A program made the position numbers and the translations under genes. From Ardenticatenales bacterium (GTDB lineage Bacteria > Chloroflexota > Anaerolineae > Ardenticatenales > Ardenticatenaceae): DNA of 64,000 nucleotides. The notes beneath the pieces are model-generated. The model did not search any database. It worked only from the letters and a program-made list of their open reading frames with translations, and was not told the DNA's origin. This document shows positions 39,152 through 46,250 of the stretch, piece by piece. Each line of letters begins with the position of its first letter. The stretch's first letter is position 1. The stretch covers positions 1-64,000 of the forward strand of contig JACKAZ010000003.1 of assembly GCA_020634795.1 (NCBI GenBank). Reading direction: 5' to 3'.

Positions 39152-39356
39152 TGAGTTTGGTGAGTTCGGGCGTGTTGGAGTTACGGGACGTGGTGCATGG
39201 TGCATGGTGCATGGTGCATGAGCGAATTGTTTTAGCGCTTCTACGTTCGGAGCTTGTCTTGCCTGCCGGGCCTGCCCTGAGCGAAGCGCAGGGTTCTGCG
39301 TTGTCCGTTCGGAGCCTGCCCTGAGCGAAGCGCAGGGTTCTGCGTTGGGCGCGTTG
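39140..39356 (+). repeat. dispersed composite repeat, copy D
   Basis: Same orientation as copy A: GAGTTTGGTGAG words, GGTGCAT units (39195-39220), TTTTAGCGCTTCTACGTTC, then CCTGCCCTGAGCGAAGCGCA twice with GGGTTCTGCGTT. It begins within the last codons of the SWIM gene and ends shortly before the MogA-like gene. Confidence 0.85.
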
Positions 39357-39373
39357 GTGCTTATAATTGGGGT

Positions 39374-39913
39374 ATGAACAACGCACAAGAGGGTTTAACT
39401 GCCGCGATTCTGACCGTGAGCGATCGTTGCGCGGCTGGGTTGCAGCGCGACGAAAGCGGCCCAGCCCTTGCCTCGCTGTTGGCGGCGCGGTGGCCCGCGC
39501 TCCACGTGGCGGAAAGCGCGGTCGTGGCCGATGAGGTATCGGCGATTCAAGCGGTGGTGCAACGCTGGGTCGACGGGGGGATCGCCTTGATCTTGACCAC
39601 GGGTGGCACGGGCTTCGCGCCGCGTGACACCACGTCCGAAGCGGTGCGTCCGCTGCTCGACCGCGAAACGCCCGGCTTGGCCCATGCCATGCTCAGTGCC
39701 AGCCTCGCGGTGACGCCCCACGCCATGCTCAGCCGTCCCGTGGCGGGCATCCGCGCCCAATCGCTGATCGTGACCCTGCCCGGCAGCCCCAAAGGGGCCA
39801 CCGAGAACCTGACGGCGATCCTGCCCGCCCTGCCCCACGGTCTGCGTCTCTTGCGGGAGGTAGGGGAGGAGTCGACTCGACATAAAATTGATGAGCCACG
39901 GGGGGTGGGATGA
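39374..39913 (+). CDS. MogA/MoaB family molybdopterin-binding protein
   Basis: The 179-residue protein has the MoCF-binding fold with LTVSDRCAAG near the start, LTTGGTGFAPRDTTSEA (74-90, acidic D85) and LPGSPKGATENL (about 141-152), as in MogA and MoaB. These proteins adenylate molybdopterin before molybdenum insertion. MogA activity is the likely job, but no other molybdenum cofactor gene is in the window. The C-terminus (about 12 residues beyond the conserved domain) overlaps the open frame leading into the NfeD-type gene. Confidence 0.9.
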   Translation: MNNAQEGLTAAILTVSDRCAAGLQRDESGPALASLLAARWPALHVAESAVVADEVSAIQAVVQRWVDGGIALILTTGGTGFAPRDTTSEAVRPLLDRETPGLAHAMLSASLAVTPHAMLSRPVAGIRAQSLIVTLPGSPKGATENLTAILPALPHGLRLLREVGEESTRHKIDEPRGVG

Positions 39914-40055
39914 GATGAAGCGTCTGCAAGGCTTCGACACCGCTCAGCCGAAGGGTGCGAGGTACAAAGTGCAAAATCAAGGTGATAGCGCGATGGACTC
40001 TACCATGGTCCCCCGATTCTCGATTTTCGATTCACGAACGGGTGGAACGCGAAAA

Positions 40056-41429
40056 ATGAAAGGGGCATGGGGCGCGGTTCTTCGATGCGGATTCGTCCTG
40101 CTCGCTGCGCTGATTTTGCTCTCGCTGCCCGCCCCGATGGTGGAGGCACAGGCGGACGGGGGAGAGGTCTTTATCCTCACTGCGGAGGGGCCGATTACCC
40201 CCGCGCTCGGTGACTATCTGGAACGAGGGTTGGACCGTGCCGAAGCGGCCGAGGCCGAATTGCTGGTGTTGCGGCTCGACACGCCGGGCGGCTCGGTACA
40301 AGTGATGGGGAATATCGTGCGCTCGCTCAGCAACGCGGCCGTCCCAACCCTCGTCTACATCTGGCCGTCGGGCGGGCAGGCCGCCAGTGCGGGAACCTTT
40401 TTAACTTTGAGCGCGGATCTGGCGGCGATGGCGCCCAACACCACGATTGGGGCTGCCTCGGTGGTCGGGGGCGGAGGCGAAGAAGTGGACGAGACGATGC
40501 AGCGCAAGATCAGCAACGATCTGCGTGCCATGATCCGCGCCCAGGCCGAGGATCGCGGGCCGGAGGCGGTGGAATGGGCCGAAGCCGCGATCACCGAGGC
40601 GGTGGCCGCGAACGCAAACGAGGCATTGGCGATGAATGTCGTTGATTTCATCGCGGTCGACACCTCGGATCTGCTCCGCCAAGCCGATGGGCGCACCGTG
40701 ACGCTGGCCGACGGGGAAGAGCGGACACTCAACGTGGCCCAAGCGCCGCTGCGCGACATGCCGATGGGCTGGATTCAACGATTGTTGCACATCATCACCG
40801 ACCCCAACATCGCGCTGATGCTCGTCTCGCTGGGCGGCATCGCCCTTTTCTACGAACTGACCTCGCCGGGTGGTTACATCGGCGGTATTTTTGGCATCAT
40901 CGCCACCCTGCTCGGTTTCTACGCGCTCGGTTCCCTCGATGCCAACTGGGTCGGCCTTGCACTGATCTTCTTCTCGATGATCCTCTTCTTCATCGAGATC
41001 AAAACCGCCGTCACGGGTCTCTTCGCCGCTGGGGGATTAGCCGCTTTCGTGGCGGGGGCGCTCTTGCTCTTTCAGGGAAGCTATGCCGAAATCAGCCTGC
41101 CGCTCGTTTTGGGAATGGCGGCCGCCGTTGCGCTCTTCTTCGTGGTCGCGCTTGCCGCCGTGATGCGAAGTCGCAACCGTCCCTCCGTCACCGGCCAAGA
41201 GGGGCTGATCGGGGCGAAGGGCGAGGTGCGCAGTCCCGTGGGACCGGATCAGACGGGGATCGTCTTGGCGCTGGGCGAGCGCTGGCAGGCGACGGCGGCG
41301 ACGACGCTGGTCGAGGGCGACAAAGTGCGGGTCGTCGCGGTGGATGGGCTGCACATCAGTGTGGAGCCGCTGCGATCGAGCGGGCCATCAGGAAGCGACA
41401 CGCTTCATAGAAATGGAGAGTTGCTGTGA
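40056..41429 (+). CDS. NfeD-family membrane-bound serine protease (ClpP class)
   Basis: I start at ATG 40056 (MKGAWGAVLRCG), which gives a clean signal peptide ending near residue 31; earlier in-frame starts add an unlikely hydrophilic leader. The 457-residue protein has a ClpP-like protease domain with the catalytic pair S111 (SGGQAASAGTF) and K151 (MQRKISND). Four or five membrane helices follow (about 255-380) and then a C-terminal NfeD OB-fold (GQEGLIGAKGEVRS). This matches the long NfeD type that cleaves the C-terminus of stomatin-like proteins in archaea. No stomatin/SPFH gene is next to it; the neighbour is a lipoprotein gene overlapping its stop. Confidence 0.92.
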   Translation: MKGAWGAVLRCGFVLLAALILLSLPAPMVEAQADGGEVFILTAEGPITPALGDYLERGLDRAEAAEAELLVLRLDTPGGSVQVMGNIVRSLSNAAVPTLVYIWPSGGQAASAGTFLTLSADLAAMAPNTTIGAASVVGGGGEEVDETMQRKISNDLRAMIRAQAEDRGPEAVEWAEAAITEAVAANANEALAMNVVDFIAVDTSDLLRQADGRTVTLADGEERTLNVAQAPLRDMPMGWIQRLLHIITDPNIALMLVSLGGIALFYELTSPGGYIGGIFGIIATLLGFYALGSLDANWVGLALIFFSMILFFIEIKTAVTGLFAAGGLAAFVAGALLLFQGSYAEISLPLVLGMAAAVALFFVVALAAVMRSRNRPSVTGQEGLIGAKGEVRSPVGPDQTGIVLALGERWQATAATTLVEGDKVRVVAVDGLHISVEPLRSSGPSGSDTLHRNGELL

Positions 41430-42118
41430 AACCGTTACGAACTGCACTGTGGATGGTCGTGGCGCTCTGGCTGCTGGTGGGCTGTGGGTCGGATGGGGCG
41501 ACGGTGGAGCCGACACCTACGCCCCAAGAATGGCTCAATCGCGCGGTCGCGCAATTCCAAGCGCGGCAAAGCTTCCACTTTGTACTTGAGCTTGAGGAGC
41601 GTGCGATTCCGCTCGACAGCTCGGGCTTGCTGGCCTTCAATCGGGTCGAGGGGGACGTGGTCGTCCCCGATCGCGTGCAGGCGCAGGCACGCGTCAGCAC
41701 GGTGATGGGGAGCCTAGAAGCGGGCTTTGTGGCGGTGGGGGATGAACAGTGGCTCACGAATCCGCTCAACGGGCAGTGGGAAGCGCTACCGCCGGAATTT
41801 CGCGCTGATCTCCGTCTGCTCTTCGATCCGGAGATTGGAATCACGAGCGTTGTCTCGGACATCGAGAATCTGACCACCGTGGGCGACGAGACGGTCAGCG
41901 ATCGGAGCGCGATCCATCTGCAGGGCAGCCTGCCGGGCAGCGCCCTCAGCGACTTCGCTGCCGATCTGCCAGAAAGGGTCACGGTCGATCTGTGGGTTGA
42001 TCGAGAGACGAACGACATCCTGAGCGTGCTGTTAACCGAAGGGGGGGAAGAGGCAGCCACGTGGCGCTTCGACTTCTCTGATTTTGACGCGAACCCGACG
42101 ATTGACGCGCCCGCCTAG
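41426..42118 (+). CDS. LppX/LprG-like lipoprotein
   Basis: The GTG at 41426 overlaps the NfeD-type stop, with GGAG 7 nt upstream. The 230-residue product has a lipoprotein signal MKPLRTALWMVVALWLLVGC with the lipid-bearing Cys20, then a PTPTP linker. The soluble body has the features of the LppX_LprAFG fold (SFHFVLELEERAI, GDVVVPDRVQAQARV, WLTNPLNGQWEALP). Mycobacterial relatives hold lipids in a hydrophobic pocket and help move them across the envelope. Coupling to the membrane protease suggests the two act together, which is inference. Confidence 0.85.
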   Translation: MKPLRTALWMVVALWLLVGCGSDGATVEPTPTPQEWLNRAVAQFQARQSFHFVLELEERAIPLDSSGLLAFNRVEGDVVVPDRVQAQARVSTVMGSLEAGFVAVGDEQWLTNPLNGQWEALPPEFRADLRLLFDPEIGITSVVSDIENLTTVGDETVSDRSAIHLQGSLPGSALSDFAADLPERVTVDLWVDRETNDILSVLLTEGGEEAATWRFDFSDFDANPTIDAPA

Positions 42119-42269
42119 GAGAAGACGTTGGGTCTGGTATCGGTCGGTTGATCGTGTGTATCAAATGGCGAAACGATGTGCGGCTGTCTGGGTGTGGCAA
42201 AGCATTGAACGGTCAGGGGAGATACTAGGACAGGTGGGCCGAAATAACGCAATGGTTCTGTCAAACCCA

Positions 42270-42333
42270 AGCTCGATCCCCCTCTCCTAGTTTTTGGGAG
42301 AGGGAGTGCCGCGCAGCGGCAGGGGAGAGGGCT
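42270..42333. repeat. REP-like palindromic repeat plus short words
   Basis: CCCCCTCTCC...GGGAGAGGG followed by GCCGCGCAGCGGC and GGGGAGAGGG forms nested hairpins related to the repeat at 152-214. Further along in this 450-bp gap are tandem CCAACGTT words (42489-42514), as at 5484-5510. No gene is seen. Confidence 0.65.
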
Positions 42334-42571
42334 ACCACAACTATTGCCGAACTTAAGCCCACGTGTACCAGCTCAATCATTGGAATCGTGATGAAAGAGC
42401 TATGCATTCGATTCACATTCACGATGAAAGTGCAAAGAGCAAGGTGCAGGCTAACAGAAGTGCAGTCTTTTTTGCAATAACGCTTTTCGTTCCAACGTTC
42501 CAACGTTCCAACGCTCACCCAATTCTCCAATTCCCATTCCCTTCAATCCTGACCCAGTGGCTATCGAGTCC

Positions 42572-44086
42572 ATGACCCACACCACCCACCGCCTCCTCTG
42601 GCTCGCCCTGCTTGCCGTCTGCCTCAACGTCTTTGTCGCCGCGCTGGACCTCACCGTGATGGCCTCGGTCTTGCCGCAGCTCATCGTTGATTTTCAGGTG
42701 CCGCTGCCCGGCGGCCTCGCCGACACGGCGTGGATCGTCAATGCCTATCTCATCGCTTACGTGGTGACGATGCCCTTGGCAGGGAAGATCAGCGATCTCT
42801 ATGGCCGTCGGATCGTCTTTGTGGTCTGCTTGGCGCTCTTCGCGGCGGGTTCGGTGGGGGCGGCACTGGCCCGCGACGTCTGGCCGATGGTGGTGGCCCG
42901 CGCGGTGCAGGCGCTGGGGGGCGGCGCGATGGTCCCCGTCGCGCTGGCTGCGGTGAGCGATGCGGTTCCCCGCCGCTTCCAAGCGCTGGCGATCGGCGTC
43001 GTGGCCGCGGTCGACACGGCGGGCTGGGTGGCGGGTTCGGCCTATGGCGCGTGGATCACCACCCAATTTGGCTGGCCGTGGGCCTTCTGGCTCAATGTCC
43101 CGATTGCGCTGTTGGGTATCGTATTGGTCATGATCGCCCTGCCAGCGGGGGAACAGCGCGATCACCGGATCGACTGGGTGGGGGCTGCTCTGCTGACGCT
43201 GGCGTTGCTCACTTTTACCACGGGCCTCTATCTTGGCGCGCCTGCGGGCGCGGAGGGGGGCGCATTGCTGGCGGAACAGGGCGCGCCGACCGCCTCCCCT
43301 TTCACATGGCCACTGCTGGCCCTTGCGTTGGGGCTGGCAGGCGTTTTCGTCTGGTGGGAACGGCGGGCGGCGGAGCCGATCATCCCGCTGCGGTTGGTGA
43401 CCGATCTGCCCTTTTCGGCGGCCCATGGCGTGAGCCTGTTGACCGGCATGGTGCTGATGGCGATCATGGTGGAGATTCCGGTGCTGCTCCAAGCCATCAG
43501 CAGCAGCGTGGGGGAGGCCATCGCCAGCAGCGGTCTGCTACTCGCGATTTTCGCGGGTGCGATGATGCTCTGGGCGTTGCTGGCGGGGCTGCTGGAACGC
43601 CTTTTCTCCTCCCGTCTGCTGACGATGATCGGTCTGCTGCTGACCGTGTTGGGGCTGTGGCAGATGGCGCAGTGGCAACAGAGCACGGGCGTTGGCGCGC
43701 TGCGTGGGCCGTTGGCGCTGGCGGGCAGCGGGCTGGGCTTGGTCACGACCACGATCGCGACCGTGGTGCTGGCCTCGGTGGTCGAATCGCGGCGGGGTAT
43801 CGCGGCCAGCCTGCTGCTGGTGGCGCGGCTGCTCGGCATGACGTTGGGGCTATCGGTGCTGGTCACGTGGGCCTTGCAACGGTACGAAACGCTGATTGCG
43901 GCGGCGGAGGTGCCCGCGCTCAGCGATCCGGCTGCGCTCGAACGGTTCGTCGCCCTGGCCGCCGAAGTGATGACCACGGTCGTCACCGATCTCTTCCGCG
44001 TCAGCACGCTGATCGCGGCGCTGGCCCTGCTCCCGGCACTTTTCCTGGTGGTGCGGCGGCACGACCCTTCGGCAAGCTCGGGCTAG
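42572..44086 (+). CDS. MFS multidrug exporter, DHA2 family
   Basis: ATG 42572 (MTHTTHRLLWLALL) is used; a GTG five codons upstream is also possible. The 504-residue protein has 13-14 hydrophobic helices. It shows the DHA2 hallmarks: LDLTVMASVLPQLIVDF in helix 1, the WIVNAYLIAY motif, motif A GKISDLYGRR and motif C-like GAMVPVALAAVSDAVPRR. Such carriers expel drugs or metabolites in exchange for protons. The last residues DPSASSG and the stop are encoded at the edge of repeat copy E, so the native C-terminus may have been altered. It is a single gene. Confidence 0.92.
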   Translation: MTHTTHRLLWLALLAVCLNVFVAALDLTVMASVLPQLIVDFQVPLPGGLADTAWIVNAYLIAYVVTMPLAGKISDLYGRRIVFVVCLALFAAGSVGAALARDVWPMVVARAVQALGGGAMVPVALAAVSDAVPRRFQALAIGVVAAVDTAGWVAGSAYGAWITTQFGWPWAFWLNVPIALLGIVLVMIALPAGEQRDHRIDWVGAALLTLALLTFTTGLYLGAPAGAEGGALLAEQGAPTASPFTWPLLALALGLAGVFVWWERRAAEPIIPLRLVTDLPFSAAHGVSLLTGMVLMAIMVEIPVLLQAISSSVGEAIASSGLLLAIFAGAMMLWALLAGLLERLFSSRLLTMIGLLLTVLGLWQMAQWQQSTGVGALRGPLALAGSGLGLVTTTIATVVLASVVESRRGIAASLLLVARLLGMTLGLSVLVTWALQRYETLIAAAEVPALSDPAALERFVALAAEVMTTVVTDLFRVSTLIAALALLPALFLVVRRHDPSASSG

Positions 44087-44394
44087 GCTCGGAACGCGGA
44101 ACCCTTCGCTTCGCTCAGGGCAAGCTCCGAACGCAGAACCCTGCGCTTCGCTCAGGGCAGGCTCCGAACGCAGAACGCAGAGCAGGTAACGCGAGTTCTT
44201 CGCACCGCTGCACAGACGGCTCCGCTCTCTGCGGCTTCGCTCAGGGCAGGCCGGGCAGGCAAGAGAGGCTCTGCACGTAGAGGCGCTAAAACAATGCGAT
44301 CATGCACCATGCACCATGCACCATGCACCACGTCCGTAACTCCAACACGCCCGAACTCACCCAACTCACCCAACTCACCCAACTCACCAAACCG
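44085..44394 (-). repeat. dispersed composite repeat, copy E
   Basis: It starts at the MFS stop codon with repeated (CTT)CGCTTCGCTCAGGGCA and CCGAACGCAGAAC units, includes ACGCAGAGCAGGTAACGC, the GCGCTAAAACAATGCG core and four ATGCACC units, and ends in four CAACTCACC units just before the RRM gene promoter. Confidence 0.88.
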
Positions 44395-44411
44395 GCCCCT
44401 ATGCGACTTTG

Positions 44412-44440
44412 TTGACAATTTCCACAAAAAGGCGTATGCT
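44412..44440 (+). promoter_or_regulatory. promoter of the RRM gene
   Basis: TTGACA (44412-44417), a 17-bp spacer and TATGCT (44435-44440) give a start near 44447 and a leader of about 318 nt. Confidence 0.88.
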
Positions 44441-44487
44441 ATTGCGCGATGAGTGACGAATTATCGAAGCTTCTGTTCGGTTTGCGG

Positions 44488-44518
44488 CGACCCCCAAACT
44501 TGGGCGGTCGTCGTTTTG
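44488..44518 (+). terminator. terminator-like hairpin in the RRM gene leader
   Basis: CGACC (44488-44492) pairs with GGTCG (44506-44510), stacked on CCC/GGG, followed by TCGTTTTGCTT. It would end a 70-nt transcript before the RRM gene. The leader beyond it (44520-44750) has no ORF of note. Confidence 0.65.
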
Positions 44519-44763
44519 CTTGAGTGGGCAGATAAGCGTCATCATGTGGGCTGAGCGCTAAACCTTCAGCGACACAGCAGATTGTGCAATGGTTTGATGT
44601 CGGTAGGGTGTGAGAAACCTCTAGCCGCGGGTCGATGGTTGTCCGCAGCAAGACGAGAACCAACGCGTGGAAGGTTCCGTGGGGGCGGCGTGCCCCATCA
44701 CACGGATGTAAATGAGCCGCATTTGCGGTGGTTAATCGTCAAGCACGAAAGGAACTGTGCAAC

Positions 44764-45147
44764 ATGGCAACCCGACTTTTTGTAGGCAATCTCAGCTACC
44801 GAATGACCAATGAGGAGCTGCGCGAGGCGTTCGAAGCGCACGGAACGGTGAACGATGCCGTGATCATCACGGAACGGGACAGTGGTCGTTCGAAGGGCTT
44901 CGGCTTCGTTGAATTCGAAAACGATGACGAGGCGCAAGCCGCCGTCAAGGCGCTGAACGAGACCGAAGTGGCCGGTCGCCGGCTGACGGTCAACGTGGCG
45001 CGACCGCGCAGCGACCGTGGCGACCGTGGCGACCGTGGCGATCGTGGCGATCGTCGTGGAGGTGGCGGCGGTGGCCGCGGCGGCTACGGCGGCGGCGGTG
45101 GCGGCCGCGGTGGCTACGGTGGCGGTAACCGAGGCTACGACCGCTAG
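44764..45147 (+). CDS. RRM RNA-binding protein with RGG/glycine-rich tail
   Basis: ATG 44764 follows AAAGGAA. The 127-residue protein has one RRM with RNP2 LFVGNL (5-10) and RNP1 KGFGFVEF (44-51), then a tail of RGD repeats and glycine-rich GGYGGG units with RGG-type arginines (82-127). Proteins of this form in cyanobacteria and other bacteria bind RNA and are often induced by cold. The long structured leader fits post-transcriptional control of that sort. The encoding GACCGTGGC repeats (45010-45055) are a small tandem array. A strong terminator follows. Confidence 0.95.
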   Translation: MATRLFVGNLSYRMTNEELREAFEAHGTVNDAVIITERDSGRSKGFGFVEFENDDEAQAAVKALNETEVAGRRLTVNVARPRSDRGDRGDRGDRGDRRGGGGGGRGGYGGGGGGRGGYGGGNRGYDR

Positions 45148-45167
45148 GGTTACAGGTTATCAAAAGA

Positions 45168-45203
45168 GGCGCGTGGGCGATTGTCCGCGCGCTTTTCTTT
45201 TTG
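45168..45203 (+). terminator. RRM gene terminator
   Basis: GCGCGTGG pairs with CCGCGCGC, followed by TTTTCTTTTT, about 20 nt after the stop. Confidence 0.9.
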
Positions 45204-45216
45204 TCCGACGGGGGCG

Positions 45217-45849
45217 TTAGCGTAGCGCGGCGTTGACCGCCGTTAGCGTCTCTTCTCGTAGTTGGCTGCGCCCCTCATGCAGGGCCATGACTTCTTTGTC
45301 AATACCCGCCACAAAGGCCTCGTCGTCGATCATACCGAGGTTGATGGCGACGTTCATCAGGGCGCCGTTGAGCGCGGCCTCAGCCATGAGAATGCCGACG
45401 CCGACATCGCTGATCGCGTTGCGATTGCCTTTGGCGGCCAGCGTTGGCCCAAAGCCGAGCAATTCCCGCGCTTGGGCGGCGATTTTCAGCGGCACCTGCG
45501 TGGCATCCATCAGCGCGTTCTGAATCGCGGCGTTGCGGCTACTTTGCTGACTGTCGCTCTCCTTCGGCATTTTGTAAGCGGCCATGACCCGCTCGAAGAC
45601 GTGTTGGTCGAGCTGGGCCAAATTGGTCATTTCGGCACGAATCGCCTCCGTCCGCGCCAAAATCGCCCGCATTTGCCCTTCCACCTCGGCGTACTTCTTG
45701 CGCCCGATCGTCAAGTTGGCGACCATCGAGAGCAGCGCCGCGCCCATCGCGCCCCCAACTCCCGCTGCCGCGCCGCCCCCAGGGGTCGCGGCTTTGCCGG
45801 CCAACTCGTCCAGAAAGTCCCCGATCGCCTGATCCCGTAGATTGTTCAT
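45217..45849 (-). CDS. fchA: formimidoyltetrahydrofolate cyclodeaminase
   Basis: ATG 45849 (MNNLRDQAIGDFLDELAGKAATPGG) is preceded by GGGAG at 6 nt. The 210-residue all-helical protein matches the C-terminal cyclodeaminase half of FTCD: ATPGGGAAAGVGGAMGAALLSM near the start, LTIGRKKY, and the later SDVGVGILMAEAALNGALMNV. It converts 5-formimidoyl-THF to 5,10-methenyl-THF and ammonia, directly after the reaction of the transferase encoded at 20628-21530. The two genes are about 24 kb apart. Upstream lies repeat copy F and, divergently, lon. Confidence 0.94.
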   Translation of the reverse strand: MNNLRDQAIGDFLDELAGKAATPGGGAAAGVGGAMGAALLSMVANLTIGRKKYAEVEGQMRAILARTEAIRAEMTNLAQLDQHVFERVMAAYKMPKESDSQQSSRNAAIQNALMDATQVPLKIAAQARELLGFGPTLAAKGNRNAISDVGVGILMAEAALNGALMNVAINLGMIDDEAFVAGIDKEVMALHEGRSQLREETLTAVNAALR

Positions 45850-46004
45850 TCTGTGCTCCCTCATCGTTGTAAGTCGTCGGCTCATAAGTGTGACGCGGTC
45901 GCGCTTTCTGGCAAGTTTTCCTCCCCGCAGCGCCGACCAACGTTGACTGCGAAACGGCACAGGCGTCATGCCCGAAGGAGTAGGGAGAACCGGCCACCTT
46001 TTAT

Positions 46005-46171
46005 CACCATGCCCCTTGCACCATGCCCCCCCTTGCACCATGCCCCTTGCACCATGCCCCCCCTTGCACCATGCCCCTTGCCCCTTGCACCATGCACCAC
46101 GTCCCGTAACTCCAAACTCATCAAACTCATTAAACTCATCAAACTCACCAAACTCCCCAAACTCCCCAAAC
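46005..46171 (-). repeat. dispersed composite repeat, copy F (short-word part only)
   Basis: CACCATGCCCCTTG units (46005-46105) are followed by ACGTCCCGTAACTCC and nine CAAACTC(A/C) units (46110-46170). The GC-rich core and the ACGCAGAGCAGG end are missing. It fills much of the 400 bp between fchA and lon; no gene is seen there. Confidence 0.82.
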
Positions 46172-46250
46172 TGATCGCCCCCGCCGCTTGTGGCTGTGCG
46201 CAGGTAGTGGCACAATTGCCAGACCATCATTTAAACGGACCGAAATTTGT

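Noticed and set aside
42119..42571. Hidden gene between the lipoprotein and the MFS exporter
   Set aside because: Frames here are short, interrupted and made of repeat words; no ribosome binding site or family match was found.
45017..45220. Ala/Val-rich plus-strand frame over the RRM tail
   Set aside because: It is the shifted reading of the GACCGTGGC and GGCGGC repeats of the RGG tail.
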